Source: an uncultured Kiritimatiellota bacterium
Lineage (GTDB): Bacteria; Verrucomicrobiota; Kiritimatiellia; RFP12; UBA1067
DNA: 18,360 nt
Assembly (NCBI GenBank): GCA_934667295.1
Contig: CAKULR010000010.1
Location: 1-18,360 of the forward strand
Direction of reading: 5' to 3'
The notes beneath the pieces were generated by a model, which saw nothing but the letters and a program-made list of their open reading frames with translations, was not told where the DNA came from and ran no database searches. Made by a program: the position numbers and the translations under genes. Shown here piece by piece: positions 1 through 7,613 of the stretch. Numbering within the stretch: position 1 is the first letter of the stretch; each line of letters begins with the position of its first letter.

Positions 1-187
1 GTGCCGCGAAGCGGCTTCTGTGTGTTCTGTGGTGAGAATGGGGGGGGGGGGGGACGGACGCGACGGAGCGCGTCCCTCCCGGCGCATGGTACTGTGGGCC
101 GAATCCGTTCGGACGCCACGCGCCGAGGGCGGCGCGGGTACTTCGCGTGCCGGGCCGCGTGCTGGACCATTTGTACCAAGTAAACGT
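1..187. other. Non-coding stretch downstream of the GH51-like gene
   Basis: No convincing gene is seen. The stretch follows the stop codon of the glycoside hydrolase gene and contains a run of 14 G (40-53). It also has three short hairpins: 4-14 (CCGC-GAA-GCGG), 56-75 (GGACGCG paired with CGCGTCC) and 119-136 (CGCGCCG paired with CGGCGCG, four-base loop). On the minus strand there is a short periodic repeat with CACAGAA units (17-33). None of the hairpins is followed by a T run, so a Rho-independent terminator is not demonstrated, although one may serve as a 3' end. Short reading frames here are frame artefacts of the GC-rich sequence. Confidence 0.5.
119..136 (-). terminator. Candidate 3'-end hairpin after the glycoside hydrolase gene
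   Basis: This is a perfect 7-bp GC stem with a four-base loop, about 50 bases past the stop codon of the GH51-like gene. There is no U-tract after it in the transcript, so it may only protect the mRNA end or have no role. Weak call. Confidence 0.25.
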
Positions 188-2122
188 CTATTCGAAGCGG
201 AAGGCGACGGCTGCGTGGGGAGGGAGGGTGGCCATGAGGCAACCCGTGCGGACGGTTGGCGTGAACGGGACGAGCTTGACGGTATCGGGGTTCTCCTCGT
301 TGGTCGCGTAGGCGTTTGGTCCCGTCAGGACCTCGGATGAAACCACCGCGCCCCGGCCCGTGAAGCCGGGGATGTGATTGATGTTAAACTGGACGTCGCG
401 CGAAGAAAGCGACCGGTTGATGAGCAGGAGCGCGGCCGACGTGCCGCCGTTCCCGACGGAGAGCTGTCCGACGATGGGCGACGCACACGGCGTCTCCCTC
501 GCGACCGCCTCGACGCGCAGGTCGCGGACGAAGACCGTCCCGCGCGCGCCCGCGCCGTCGCGGCGGAAGCGGAGGATCAGCGAACCCGGGTTGTCGATGA
601 GCGGACGGTAGACGACCGAGACCGCGATCCAGTCCGGCGAGCCCACGGACGGCAGCGCTGCCGCGCTATGGGTCGCCGTCCAGCCGCGCCCGTCGGTGAC
701 GTCGAGGTTGACGTCCTCGCCCGCCATGTCCTCGACGCGCATCCGGCAGGAGACCTTCCAGTTGCAGCGGTCGCCCTTGGGGAGGTTCCCGATGCGCGCC
801 TGGAGATGGAAGAAGTTCATCGCCCGGTCATCCAGGAACCGCAACACATGCGTTCCGTCGTCGTAGGCGTACGTCGTGGCCGTCCCCGCGTCCGTCGTCC
901 GCTTCCCGCCGCCGTAGCCGAACCGCACGCCCTCGGCGAAGTTCCGTCCCAACGCGGCCGCGATCTCCGGGTCGAGGACGGCCTGGGGGCGCGCGGCGGC
1001 CTGTGGGTCATCGATCTCTACCGGCAGCAGCGTGTCGAGCGTGTAGCGCGCGTACAGTTCGAAAGCCCAGGCGTTGGGGCGCTTCACGAAGTGTCCCGTC
1101 GTGCCACGCACCATGCCGAACGCCTCGTTCACGAACTGCCAGTAGTCGGCATGGACGACATGCCGGTCGGCGGCAAGGACCATCAGCGTCTCAAGGTTCA
1201 CGAGCGCCGCGCTGAGCGTGCGGTGGTGGGACAGGGTCGCGTTGAACTCGGTGATCGCCAGCTTCGCGTCGGGACACCCGATCTCGGCGACCTGATCCGC
1301 CAGCATCTTCTCAAGGTCCCTGCGCCGGTCGAGGAAGAGCGACAGGTAGCCGTCCTCCGTCGTGCGTTCCGGCACCGCGCAATAGGTGTGCCGCACGAAG
1401 AAGTCGGCGACGCCGCCGATCCGCGCCAGCACGCGCCGGTTCCAGCCGCTTCCCTGCGCGGTCAGGACGGCGCCCAGGAGGATCTTCGGGTCGGCCGCCT
1501 TCATCGCGGCCCGGAACTTCAGGTAGTTCTCGGCGTAGTCCTCGGGACGGATCTGCCGACGGGGCTCGCCCTTCCCAGGATGCGTGCCGTGGTAGGTCTC
1601 GTTGCCGTACTCGAAGAAGCGCGCGGCGTAGGGACGGAGGCGGCCGTGCGCGGCGCGCTTCTGCGCCCACGGATGCGCGTCGTCGGCCGGGGCGTTCAGG
1701 AACTCGACGTACTGCGCGGCCTCCTCGGGCGTCCCGCGATGGGAGGAGACGCCGAGAATCGGGTCCGCCCCGACGCGCTCGCACATGTCCATGAACGCGG
1801 TGACGCCCAGAGCCCGACAAGTGCCCTCAAGCCCGGCATTTTTCTTCCAGGAGAACGGATGCGTACCGCCGCAGCCGCCCGGATAGCGCAGGGAACCGAA
1901 GCCGATCTCCCGCTGCATCGCGACGAGGGCCGGATCGACCGTCGGCGTGCCGGGGAGCAGCAGCCCGTAGCCGTCCCGACCGTAGGCGAGGTGGTTGACG
2001 CCGATCACGGCCCGCCGCATCGCGACGCCCGCGCCCGACAGCGCACGCACCTGCACGTCGGCCTGTACGGCAAGCGAAGCGGCCAGAACAAAAAACAACG
2101 TGCGGCCTCCCATTCCCATCAT
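188..2122 (-). CDS. Secreted GH51-like glycoside hydrolase (probable alpha-L-arabinofuranosidase type)
   Basis: The product has 644 residues with an N-terminal signal peptide (hydrophobic core about residues 8-20, ending near AQ/AD). A clan GH-A type (beta/alpha)8 barrel follows. RYPGG at 79-83 matches the conserved strand of GH51 enzymes, YGNE places the acid/base glutamate at E175, and ITEFN places the nucleophile at E292. Residues about 420-560 look like a beta-sandwich carbohydrate-binding module, and the C-terminal part (about 560-644) resembles the all-beta domain of GH51 proteins. By family it should cleave arabinofuranosyl or related side chains of plant polysaccharides outside the cytoplasm; the exact substrate is not readable. 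The start is the first of several clustered Met codons because AGGAAGG lies 7-8 bases before it. It is the last gene of a likely three-gene operon, 11 bases after the hydrolase gene. GH39 or another GH-A family is the main alternative. Confidence 0.75.
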   Translation of the reverse strand: MMGMGGRTLFFVLAASLAVQADVQVRALSGAGVAMRRAVIGVNHLAYGRDGYGLLLPGTPTVDPALVAMQREIGFGSLRYPGGCGGTHPFSWKKNAGLEGTCRALGVTAFMDMCERVGADPILGVSSHRGTPEEAAQYVEFLNAPADDAHPWAQKRAAHGRLRPYAARFFEYGNETYHGTHPGKGEPRRQIRPEDYAENYLKFRAAMKAADPKILLGAVLTAQGSGWNRRVLARIGGVADFFVRHTYCAVPERTTEDGYLSLFLDRRRDLEKMLADQVAEIGCPDAKLAITEFNATLSHHRTLSAALVNLETLMVLAADRHVVHADYWQFVNEAFGMVRGTTGHFVKRPNAWAFELYARYTLDTLLPVEIDDPQAAARPQAVLDPEIAAALGRNFAEGVRFGYGGGKRTTDAGTATTYAYDDGTHVLRFLDDRAMNFFHLQARIGNLPKGDRCNWKVSCRMRVEDMAGEDVNLDVTDGRGWTATHSAAALPSVGSPDWIAVSVVYRPLIDNPGSLILRFRRDGAGARGTVFVRDLRVEAVARETPCASPIVGQLSVGNGGTSAALLLINRSLSSRDVQFNINHIPGFTGRGAVVSSEVLTGPNAYATNEENPDTVKLVPFTPTVRTGCLMATLPPHAAVAFRFE

Positions 2123-2133
2123 CGTTCGCCTTC

Positions 2134-2751
2134 CTACAGGACGCCGAGCGAATCGATGAAGGGGAAGAGGACGGCGTGAACGAGATCGGCGTTCATGCGG
2201 TGGCCGCCCTCGAAGGTCTGCGACATACCGGGATAGTGCCGTTCGAAGATCGGCCGCGCCTCGACGGCAAACTCGTCCGCATCGCCGAAGAGCCCGTGGC
2301 AGAAAAGCTGGTCCACCTCGTCCAGGCCATCAAACTGGTGCGCTTCCATCTCGGCGAAGTGGGCAATGATCTCCTTCGTGATCTGGAACGTGAGCGCGCC
2401 GTCCCGGCGGGGATTGAGCCACTTGTGCCGCCCCACCGAAAGGCGGGAGTAGAGCTTCGACATGCTGAAGAAGGGGTTGATGCAGATGCGCTCGAAACCG
2501 CGCAGCTGCTGCGCGTACATCGCCCCCATCGACGTGCCGACGATGAGCGCGGGCTGCTCGCGCGCGGACAACTGCTTCAGCATCGGCAGCGCCTCCGCCG
2601 GGTCGACGGGGATGTCGGGCGCCAGGACGACGACCTTGTCCGTCTTCCGGCGGTCCCAGTACGCATGCCGCAGCAACGCCACGGTGCCGCTCGCGCCCGA
2701 GGAGGCGAAGCCGTGCAGGTAGAGGAGCTTCTTGTGCGGATCCACGTCCAT
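2134..2751 (-). CDS. YqiA/UPF0227-type alpha/beta hydrolase (esterase)
   Basis: The product has 205 residues and no signal peptide, so it is probably cytoplasmic. The fold is shown by LHGF (residues 12-15, oxyanion region), the nucleophile elbow GTSMG with S74, an acid residue in FGDADE (D157 or D159), and the catalytic histidine in GGHRM (H184). This order and length match the YqiA/UPF0227 esterase family, which hydrolyses short acyl esters or thioesters; the natural substrate is generally unknown. The start codon lies three bases after the stop of the preceding SGNH gene (TGA-AAG-ATG), with only a weak GAAAG as ribosome site, so translation is probably coupled. Its place between a secreted esterase and a secreted glycosidase suggests, by inference only, a role in removing acyl groups from imported sugars. 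Confidence 0.8.
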   Translation of the reverse strand: MDVDPHKKLLYLHGFASSGASGTVALLRHAYWDRRKTDKVVVLAPDIPVDPAEALPMLKQLSAREQPALIVGTSMGAMYAQQLRGFERICINPFFSMSKLYSRLSVGRHKWLNPRRDGALTFQITKEIIAHFAEMEAHQFDGLDEVDQLFCHGLFGDADEFAVEARPIFERHYPGMSQTFEGGHRMNADLVHAVLFPFIDSLGVL

Positions 2752-2754
2752 CTT

Positions 2755-5436
2755 TCAGCGGCGCGGCGCGGAAACGATGAAGCCGCCGATTCCGAGGCGG
2801 CCGCCCTTCGCGGTGAGCGTCAGCGTGTGCGGCCCGTTCGCGCAGTTCTGCACGAGCGTCGTGCGCGCCCCGGCGGCGGCGGGGACGTAGGGCGCGGCGA
2901 AGAGCGGCTTCGTCTGCCACTTCACCTGGAAGCCCGGCTTCGCCTCCTTCTTCGCGTACCTGTACTGCCACACGCAGTTGATGTCCTTCGGGTCGAGTAC
3001 CGCGCGGCCGGACTTCGAGCGGAAGCGTTCGCGCGTGTTCCCCGTGCCGTCCGGGCCCGTCACGCTGCCGACGACGGAGTAGATGATCGGGTTGGCGTCC
3101 GGCTTCGTCCCCTCCAGGAAGGTGAGCGTCCAGTCCTCCGCTACCGCCGGCGCGTCGATGTCCACGTGGTCGACGAACGGCATCCACATCGGACCCGTCC
3201 CCGGGCGCGTCGTGTACCACAGTTCCGGGAACGTCGCCGGATTCCGTCCGTCCAGGGCCAGCGTGCCGGTCGCGCCCGCCACGCCCGTTCCGTCCGACAC
3301 CGCGACCACGCGGTTGCCCGTGAACGCGAGCGTGAGCGAACCGTCGGCGGCGACCTTCACGCGCGGATCGTCGAGGGGGATCGTTTCGATTGAGCCGTTC
3401 ACGGATGGCTCGGCCTCCGCGCCCGGCAGACGCGCCATGTCCTCGTAGATGAACTGCGCGTAGAGGTCGAGCGCGGGCGTCTTGCGGTCCATGTGGATGC
3501 CGTCCGCCAGGAGGTCGTATTCGGCCCAGCCGTTCCGCACCAGCATCTCGCACCATTTCCGGTTGAGGTCCACGTACATCGTGCCGTAGCGCGCCGCGAT
3601 GTCGGCGATCGTCTTCGTGCGCGCGTCGCGTTCGGCGAGCATTTCGCGCGGGCGCTGTCCGCGCGAGAGGTGGCTGGACCAGAGGATGATTTCGGCGGTC
3701 GTCGTCTCGCGCACCTTCTTCACGATCTCCTCGTACTTCGCGAGGCTGCCGTAGTCGTGGAAGAAAAGGAGGTCGGGATAGAACGGGTAGAGGTCGCTTT
3801 CCGCCGTGCGGCTCAGGCGTTCCGCCCCGTAGCCGCCGATGGCGCGGTTCTGCACCTCGAACTTCACCGTCGGGTAGCGCCGCGTCAGCTCCTCCATCAC
3901 CTGGCGCGACCAGTGCTGGCCGACGATGGACTGCCCGTAGAAGAGGATGCGCACGTGCGCGGGGCGCGCCGCCGTCGATTCCGCCATCGCCTTCATCGTC
4001 CGCTGGATGTGGCGCACGGAGGGATTCCGGGGCGCGGCGTCGGGATCCACCGCCGGGAGGCGCTTCAGCTCGTAGCGGTGGGGCTTCGGCGTGCGCAGCT
4101 TCAGGAGCTCCGCCCAGCGCGCGTCCTGGTCACGCTCCAGCGCGGCGCGTTTGCCGTAGTCGCGGATGTAGTCGGGAAGGCGGCGCTCGAAGTAGCCGGT
4201 CTTGTCCTTGAGGCCGTCGTAGTGGGCCCGGACGGCCGCGAAGTCGTCCGGGTCCACGTGGCGCAGACGCAGGTACCAGCGGGACGCGGCGAACATGCGA
4301 AGCTCGTTCCGCTCGATTGCGCAGCGTTCGGCGTTCGCGCGCTCGACGGCGGCGGCCTGTTTGAACTGCGGCGTCTTCGGGTTCATCGCGAGGTTGACGC
4401 CGAAGCCGAGCTCGCCCGCCGTCCACGTGCCGACCTCCTCGCCGTCGATGAGGAGCGCGTAGCGGGCGCCCTTCTCCAGGTCCGTGACGGCCAGCGTCTC
4501 GCGGTTCAGGTCCTCCAGGATGCGCGCGAGCGGCAGCGCCGCCTCGGCGTCCTTCTGGATGGGCCAGGGGAGGGCCCGTTCAAGGACCGTGAACGCACAG
4601 CCATCCGCCGTCTTGGCGAACGCACTCACGTCGGCGTTGACGCGCCGCGCCACGGCGCCGTCCTTCGCGGAGACGGTGACGGCGGAGACGGGATTCGTCG
4701 CGCCCTGCGCCTTCAGGAACTCGTACGTCATGAAGAGGTGGCCGGGCGCGGCGGGGTGGACGCGGTCCGGGCGCACGAACGAAAACGCGGGATTCCGCCG
4801 CTGCTCGGCGACGACGAGGTTCTGGTAGGCGGTGTTCCAGTCCACGACCTCGCTCCCGGTTTCGGCGGCGAGCGCCTTCCCGAAGTCCGCAAAGCGCTTC
4901 AGCGCCGCCACCGTGCCCTTCAGCGCGGGCTTCGCGTCCGGCCCCTTCTGCACGGCCGTCTCGTCGTACGGCGTGGGCGTGAGGAACATGAGCCGCGCCC
5001 GGGGCGTCTCCGCGCGGAGGCCCTGCACGAGCTTCGTCAGGTTGTTCGTGTAGTTGGCGTAGCACGCCTTTTCGCGGGCGGGGACCTGCGCCCGGTACTT
5101 CGGGTCGGACATCCGCGCGGGGCTGTACATGTCGCGCCACGAGTCGTTCATGCCGAACATGAGCGTGACGACGGTGGGGTCCCGGCGGCGGACATCCTCC
5201 TCGAAGCGCGTCCGCGCGGCCCCCGCGTTGTCGCCCCCGACACCCGCGTTGTAGAACCGCACGGCGCGGTCGGGATAGCGCGTCAGGTAGAAGTCGGCGA
5301 GCATCTTCACGTAGAAGCCGCCGTGCGTGATCGAATCGCCCCAGAACACGACCCGGTCACCGTCCCTGAAAGGCGCCGCCCCCACGACCTGGGAAAGGCA
5401 GAGCGCCGCCACGACCATCAATCTATTCGCTTTCAT
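2755..5436 (-). CDS. Secreted protein with two SGNH/GDSL hydrolase domains
   Basis: The product has 893 residues, counted from ATG at 5436, and begins with a signal peptide (hydrophobic about 7-20, ending VVGAA). The first SGNH domain is canonical: GDSI with nucleophile S35, an oxyanion glycine near 68, GMND with N98, and DRVH with D224 and H227. Residues about 245-470 form the linker and helical part often seen in planctomycete/verrucomicrobial esterases. A second SGNH domain (about 495-670) has GQSI with S503, GGYG near 534-537, HDYG where GxND is expected, and DGIH with D645 and H648. A beta-rich tail follows (680-893). By family it should deacylate polysaccharides such as acetylated xylan or pectin. 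An in-frame GTG two codons upstream is less likely because an extended -10 sits just before the ATG. It is the first gene of the operon with the YqiA-type hydrolase and the GH51-like enzyme. Confidence 0.8.
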   Translation of the reverse strand: MKANRLMVVAALCLSQVVGAAPFRDGDRVVFWGDSITHGGFYVKMLADFYLTRYPDRAVRFYNAGVGGDNAGAARTRFEEDVRRRDPTVVTLMFGMNDSWRDMYSPARMSDPKYRAQVPAREKACYANYTNNLTKLVQGLRAETPRARLMFLTPTPYDETAVQKGPDAKPALKGTVAALKRFADFGKALAAETGSEVVDWNTAYQNLVVAEQRRNPAFSFVRPDRVHPAAPGHLFMTYEFLKAQGATNPVSAVTVSAKDGAVARRVNADVSAFAKTADGCAFTVLERALPWPIQKDAEAALPLARILEDLNRETLAVTDLEKGARYALLIDGEEVGTWTAGELGFGVNLAMNPKTPQFKQAAAVERANAERCAIERNELRMFAASRWYLRLRHVDPDDFAAVRAHYDGLKDKTGYFERRLPDYIRDYGKRAALERDQDARWAELLKLRTPKPHRYELKRLPAVDPDAAPRNPSVRHIQRTMKAMAESTAARPAHVRILFYGQSIVGQHWSRQVMEELTRRYPTVKFEVQNRAIGGYGAERLSRTAESDLYPFYPDLLFFHDYGSLAKYEEIVKKVRETTTAEIILWSSHLSRGQRPREMLAERDARTKTIADIAARYGTMYVDLNRKWCEMLVRNGWAEYDLLADGIHMDRKTPALDLYAQFIYEDMARLPGAEAEPSVNGSIETIPLDDPRVKVAADGSLTLAFTGNRVVAVSDGTGVAGATGTLALDGRNPATFPELWYTTRPGTGPMWMPFVDHVDIDAPAVAEDWTLTFLEGTKPDANPIIYSVVGSVTGPDGTGNTRERFRSKSGRAVLDPKDINCVWQYRYAKKEAKPGFQVKWQTKPLFAAPYVPAAAGARTTLVQNCANGPHTLTLTAKGGRLGIGGFIVSAPRR

Positions 5437-5442
5437 GCGCAC

Positions 5443-5448
5443 AGTATA
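5443..5448 (-). promoter_or_regulatory. Extended -10 promoter, probable leaderless start of the SGNH gene
   Basis: On the minus strand TGC-TATACT forms an extended -10 element (five of six matches to TATAAT plus the upstream TG). Only six bases separate it from the ATG at 5436, which puts the expected transcription start at or next to the A of ATG. No Shine-Dalgarno and no good -35 are seen. The element lies 18 bases past the stop codon of the Nudix gene. Confidence 0.55.
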
Positions 5449-5465
5449 GCATAAATGCAGCCCCC

Positions 5466-5897
5466 CTAGCCCGCCGCTGGCCGCTCCACGCCCCGTTCGG
5501 CGGCGGCTCCGAAGATCAGCGGCAGCACCACACGGTCAGCCGGACAGAAGTCGAGCCGCCGAGCCTCCCCGGCCGTGAACCAGCCAAGCTCGGCATGTTC
5601 GAGCGCCGTCGCCTCGGCCCCTTCCGCCGGTTCGCAATCCAGGAGCGTGAGGTGGATCGTCCGATCGGGATAGGCATGGGTGACGGAGGTCCGCGTCCGC
5701 AGGTTGACGACGGGGAGGGCGATTTCCTCGCGGCACTCGCGCACGAGCGCCTGTTCGGGCGTCTCGCCGGGTTCCAGCTTTCCCCCCACGAACTCCCAAC
5801 AGCCCGCCTGCGCCTTGCCGGCGGGACGCCGCCCGAGGAGGAACTTCCCGCCTCGGCGGATGATCCCGCCCACGACCTCGGTCACGCCCGTTCCCAC
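5466..5897 (-). CDS. Nudix hydrolase, MutT-like
   Basis: The product has about 143 residues from GTG at 5897; a second GTG at 5885 would give 139 and is equally plausible. The Nudix box is clear: G39, E45, R53-E54, E57-E58, with spacing GX5EX7REUXEE. The glycine that normally follows (XGU) is alanine (A60). The nearby AGCWEFVGGK segment and overall length are typical of MutT/CTP pyrophosphohydrolase-like enzymes, which hydrolyse nucleoside triphosphates (for example oxidised ones) to monophosphates and pyrophosphate in the cytoplasm. It starts 19 bases after the symporter stop codon and is probably cotranscribed with it. The likely ribosome site is GGGAAG before the first GTG. The exact substrate cannot be read from the sequence. 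Confidence 0.8.
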   Translation of the reverse strand: MGTGVTEVVGGIIRRGGKFLLGRRPAGKAQAGCWEFVGGKLEPGETPEQALVRECREEIALPVVNLRTRTSVTHAYPDRTIHLTLLDCEPAEGAEATALEHAELGWFTAGEARRLDFCPADRVVLPLIFGAAAERGVERPAAG

Positions 5898-5916
5898 GCC
5901 GTCTTCCCGATGCGGG

Positions 5917-7449
5917 TCACTCCTTGATCTCGCCGGCCTTGAGACGCTTGAAGTAGCTCTTCGTCTCCGCCACGATGACGCCCGAGAGCGCGAGGAGCGC
6001 AATCATGTTCGGCACGGCCATGAGGCCGTTGACGATGTCCGCAATGCCCCACACGGCCGAGATCGTCATGTACGGGCCGATGAAGACGGCCGCGATGTAG
6101 AGCCAGCGGTAGACGAGGACGGGGCCCATCCGTCCATTCGTCAGGTATTCGAGGCAGCGCTCCGAGTAGTAGTCCCACCCGAGGATCGTCGTGAAGCCGA
6201 AGAGGACGAGCGAGACCATCACGAGCGCGTCCGTCACGATCGCCGGCAGGAACGGGATGCCGACGGCGAACGCCTTCATCGTGGCCGCCGCGCCGGTCGC
6301 GGCGCTCGCGCTGTAGAGTTCCGAGACGCCCTTGAACGACTCGGCCGAGATCGGCTGGTTCGTCATCGTGAGCGCGAGGCCCGTCATCGAGCAGACGATG
6401 ATCGTGTCGAGGAACGTGCCCGTCATCGAGACGAGGCCCTGGCGCACGGGCTCCTTCGTCTGCGCCGCCGCCGCCGCGATCGGAGCGGAGCCGAGGCCCG
6501 CCTCGTTCGAGAAGATGCCGCGCGCGATGCCCTTCTGCATCGCCACGATGACCGCGCCGAGCGCGCCGCCCGCCGCCGCCTGGAAGCCGAACGCCGACTT
6601 CACGATCGTGCCGAGCGCCGCCGGGATCTTGCCGAGGTTGCAGAAGACGAGGACGAGCGAGAACGCGACGTAGAGGACGACCATGAGCGGAATCACCTTC
6701 TCGCTCACCTTCGCGATGCGCTTGAGGCCGCCGATCACGACCATGCCGACCATGAACGCGAGGAGGATCGAGCCGAAGATCGTCGCGCATGAGTAGCTGT
6801 TGCCGAGAATCGTGAAGTTGTGGACGTCCGCCGTGTCGATGTAGCTCTTGAAGAACGTGTTGAACGAGCCGCAGATCGAGTTCACCTGCGTGAACGTGCC
6901 GATGCCGAAGAGGCCCACGAGCACGCCGAAGAACGCGAAGAGGCACGCGAGCCACTTCCACTTCGGGCCCATGCCGCGCTCGATGTAGTAGAACGGCCCG
7001 CCCAGGACGTGCCCGGTCTTCTCGTCGTGCTCGCGGTACTTGACGGCGAGCAGGCCCTCGGAGTACTTCGTCGCCATGCCGAAGAGCGCGGCGAGCCACA
7101 TCCAGAAGATCGCGCCGGGGCCACCCGCGACGTAGGCCGTCGCGACGCCGACGATGTTGCCCGTGCCGATCGTCGCCGAGAGCGCCGTGCAGAGCGCGCC
7201 GAAGCTGGAGACCTCGCCCTTCGCGCCATGTTCGACCTTCTCGTTCTTGAACATGTACTTGAGCGCACGCGGCAGCTGGATGAACTGCATGCCGCCGAGG
7301 CGGACCGTGAGCCAGATTCCGCCGAAGAGAATCAGGATGATCAGAAGGGGAACCGGGAATCCGGCGATTTCGAACGAAGTTCCCCAGACCTTGTCGTCAA
7401 CCAGGTTCACGTAGTTCGTGAACGTATCCAGCCATGTGGCCGCCTGCAT
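5917..7449 (-). CDS. Sodium:alanine/glycine symporter (AGCS family)
   Basis: The product has 510 residues, the usual length for the family, with about 10-11 hydrophobic segments (first at about 33-49). Family hallmarks are GEVSSFGALCTALSATIGTG (78-97) and the GGPGAIFWMW signature (109-118), followed by GMATKYSEG (124-132). AGCS proteins import small neutral amino acids with sodium across the inner membrane. The glycine riboswitch in its leader makes glycine (and perhaps alanine) the likely cargo. The start ATG has AAGGA nine bases upstream, just past the aptamer. The Nudix gene follows. Family assignment is firm; the substrate is inferred from the riboswitch. Confidence 0.93.
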   Translation of the reverse strand: MQAATWLDTFTNYVNLVDDKVWGTSFEIAGFPVPLLIILILFGGIWLTVRLGGMQFIQLPRALKYMFKNEKVEHGAKGEVSSFGALCTALSATIGTGNIVGVATAYVAGGPGAIFWMWLAALFGMATKYSEGLLAVKYREHDEKTGHVLGGPFYYIERGMGPKWKWLACLFAFFGVLVGLFGIGTFTQVNSICGSFNTFFKSYIDTADVHNFTILGNSYSCATIFGSILLAFMVGMVVIGGLKRIAKVSEKVIPLMVVLYVAFSLVLVFCNLGKIPAALGTIVKSAFGFQAAAGGALGAVIVAMQKGIARGIFSNEAGLGSAPIAAAAAQTKEPVRQGLVSMTGTFLDTIIVCSMTGLALTMTNQPISAESFKGVSELYSASAATGAAATMKAFAVGIPFLPAIVTDALVMVSLVLFGFTTILGWDYYSERCLEYLTNGRMGPVLVYRWLYIAAVFIGPYMTISAVWGIADIVNGLMAVPNMIALLALSGVIVAETKSYFKRLKAGEIKE

Positions 7450-7471
7450 CGTTTTTTATCCTTGCCTTTCC

Positions 7472-7556
7472 GTCCTTTTGCCTGAGAGATCGTCCCCGAC
7501 CCTTTTCGGGGAGTTACACCTTCGGCACTCCGCACCGTCGCGGAGGTTCTCCGGAC
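7472..7556 (-). promoter_or_regulatory. Glycine riboswitch, single aptamer
   Basis: The minus-strand sequence between promoter and symporter start carries the conserved glycine aptamer blocks in order: GTCCGGAGAACC at the 5' side, TGCCGAAGGTGTAACTC in the centre, and CTCTCAGGCAAAAGGAC at the 3' side. P1 pairs GTCC (7553-7556) with GGAC (7472-7475). P2 pairs CTCCGC with GCGGAG, and a distal P3 stem pairs CCCCGA with TCGGGG. Only one aptamer is present. A small hairpin CCGC-GAAG-GCGG (7558-7569) stands just 5' of it, in the place of a 5' ghost-aptamer remnant. No terminator hairpin lies between aptamer and gene, so control may be at translation initiation; whether glycine turns the gene on or off is not shown. 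Confidence 0.92.
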
Positions 7557-7584
7557 ACCGCCTTCGCGGTTTTGATGGCCGTGT

Positions 7585-7613
7585 AGTGTACCATAGGTCC
7601 GCCGCAACTTCAA
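7585..7613 (-). promoter_or_regulatory. Sigma-70-type promoter of the glycine riboswitch/symporter unit
   Basis: TTGAAG (7608-7613) and TACACT (7585-7590) are separated by exactly 17 bases, a good housekeeping promoter. The -35 overlaps the stop codon of the upstream PHP gene (7610-7612). The predicted start near 7578 gives a leader of about 130 nt that contains the whole aptamer. Confidence 0.75.

Noticed and set aside
374..2179. A 601-codon plus-strand open frame opposite the GH51-like gene
   Set aside because: It mirrors the codon structure of the real minus-strand gene; its product is an Arg/Val/Asp-rich low-complexity sequence with no recognisable domain.
2330..3556. A 408-codon minus-strand open frame overlapping the SGNH and YqiA-type genes
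   Set aside because: Out-of-frame shadow: Arg/Gly/His-rich, no start signal, and both true genes are intact in their own frames.
3493..5454. A 653-codon plus-strand open frame opposite the SGNH gene
   Set aside because: Antisense shadow in GC-rich DNA; the minus-strand product has clear catalytic motifs and a signal peptide.
7450..7609. Tandem (two-aptamer) glycine riboswitch
   Set aside because: Only one set of conserved aptamer blocks is present between promoter and start codon.
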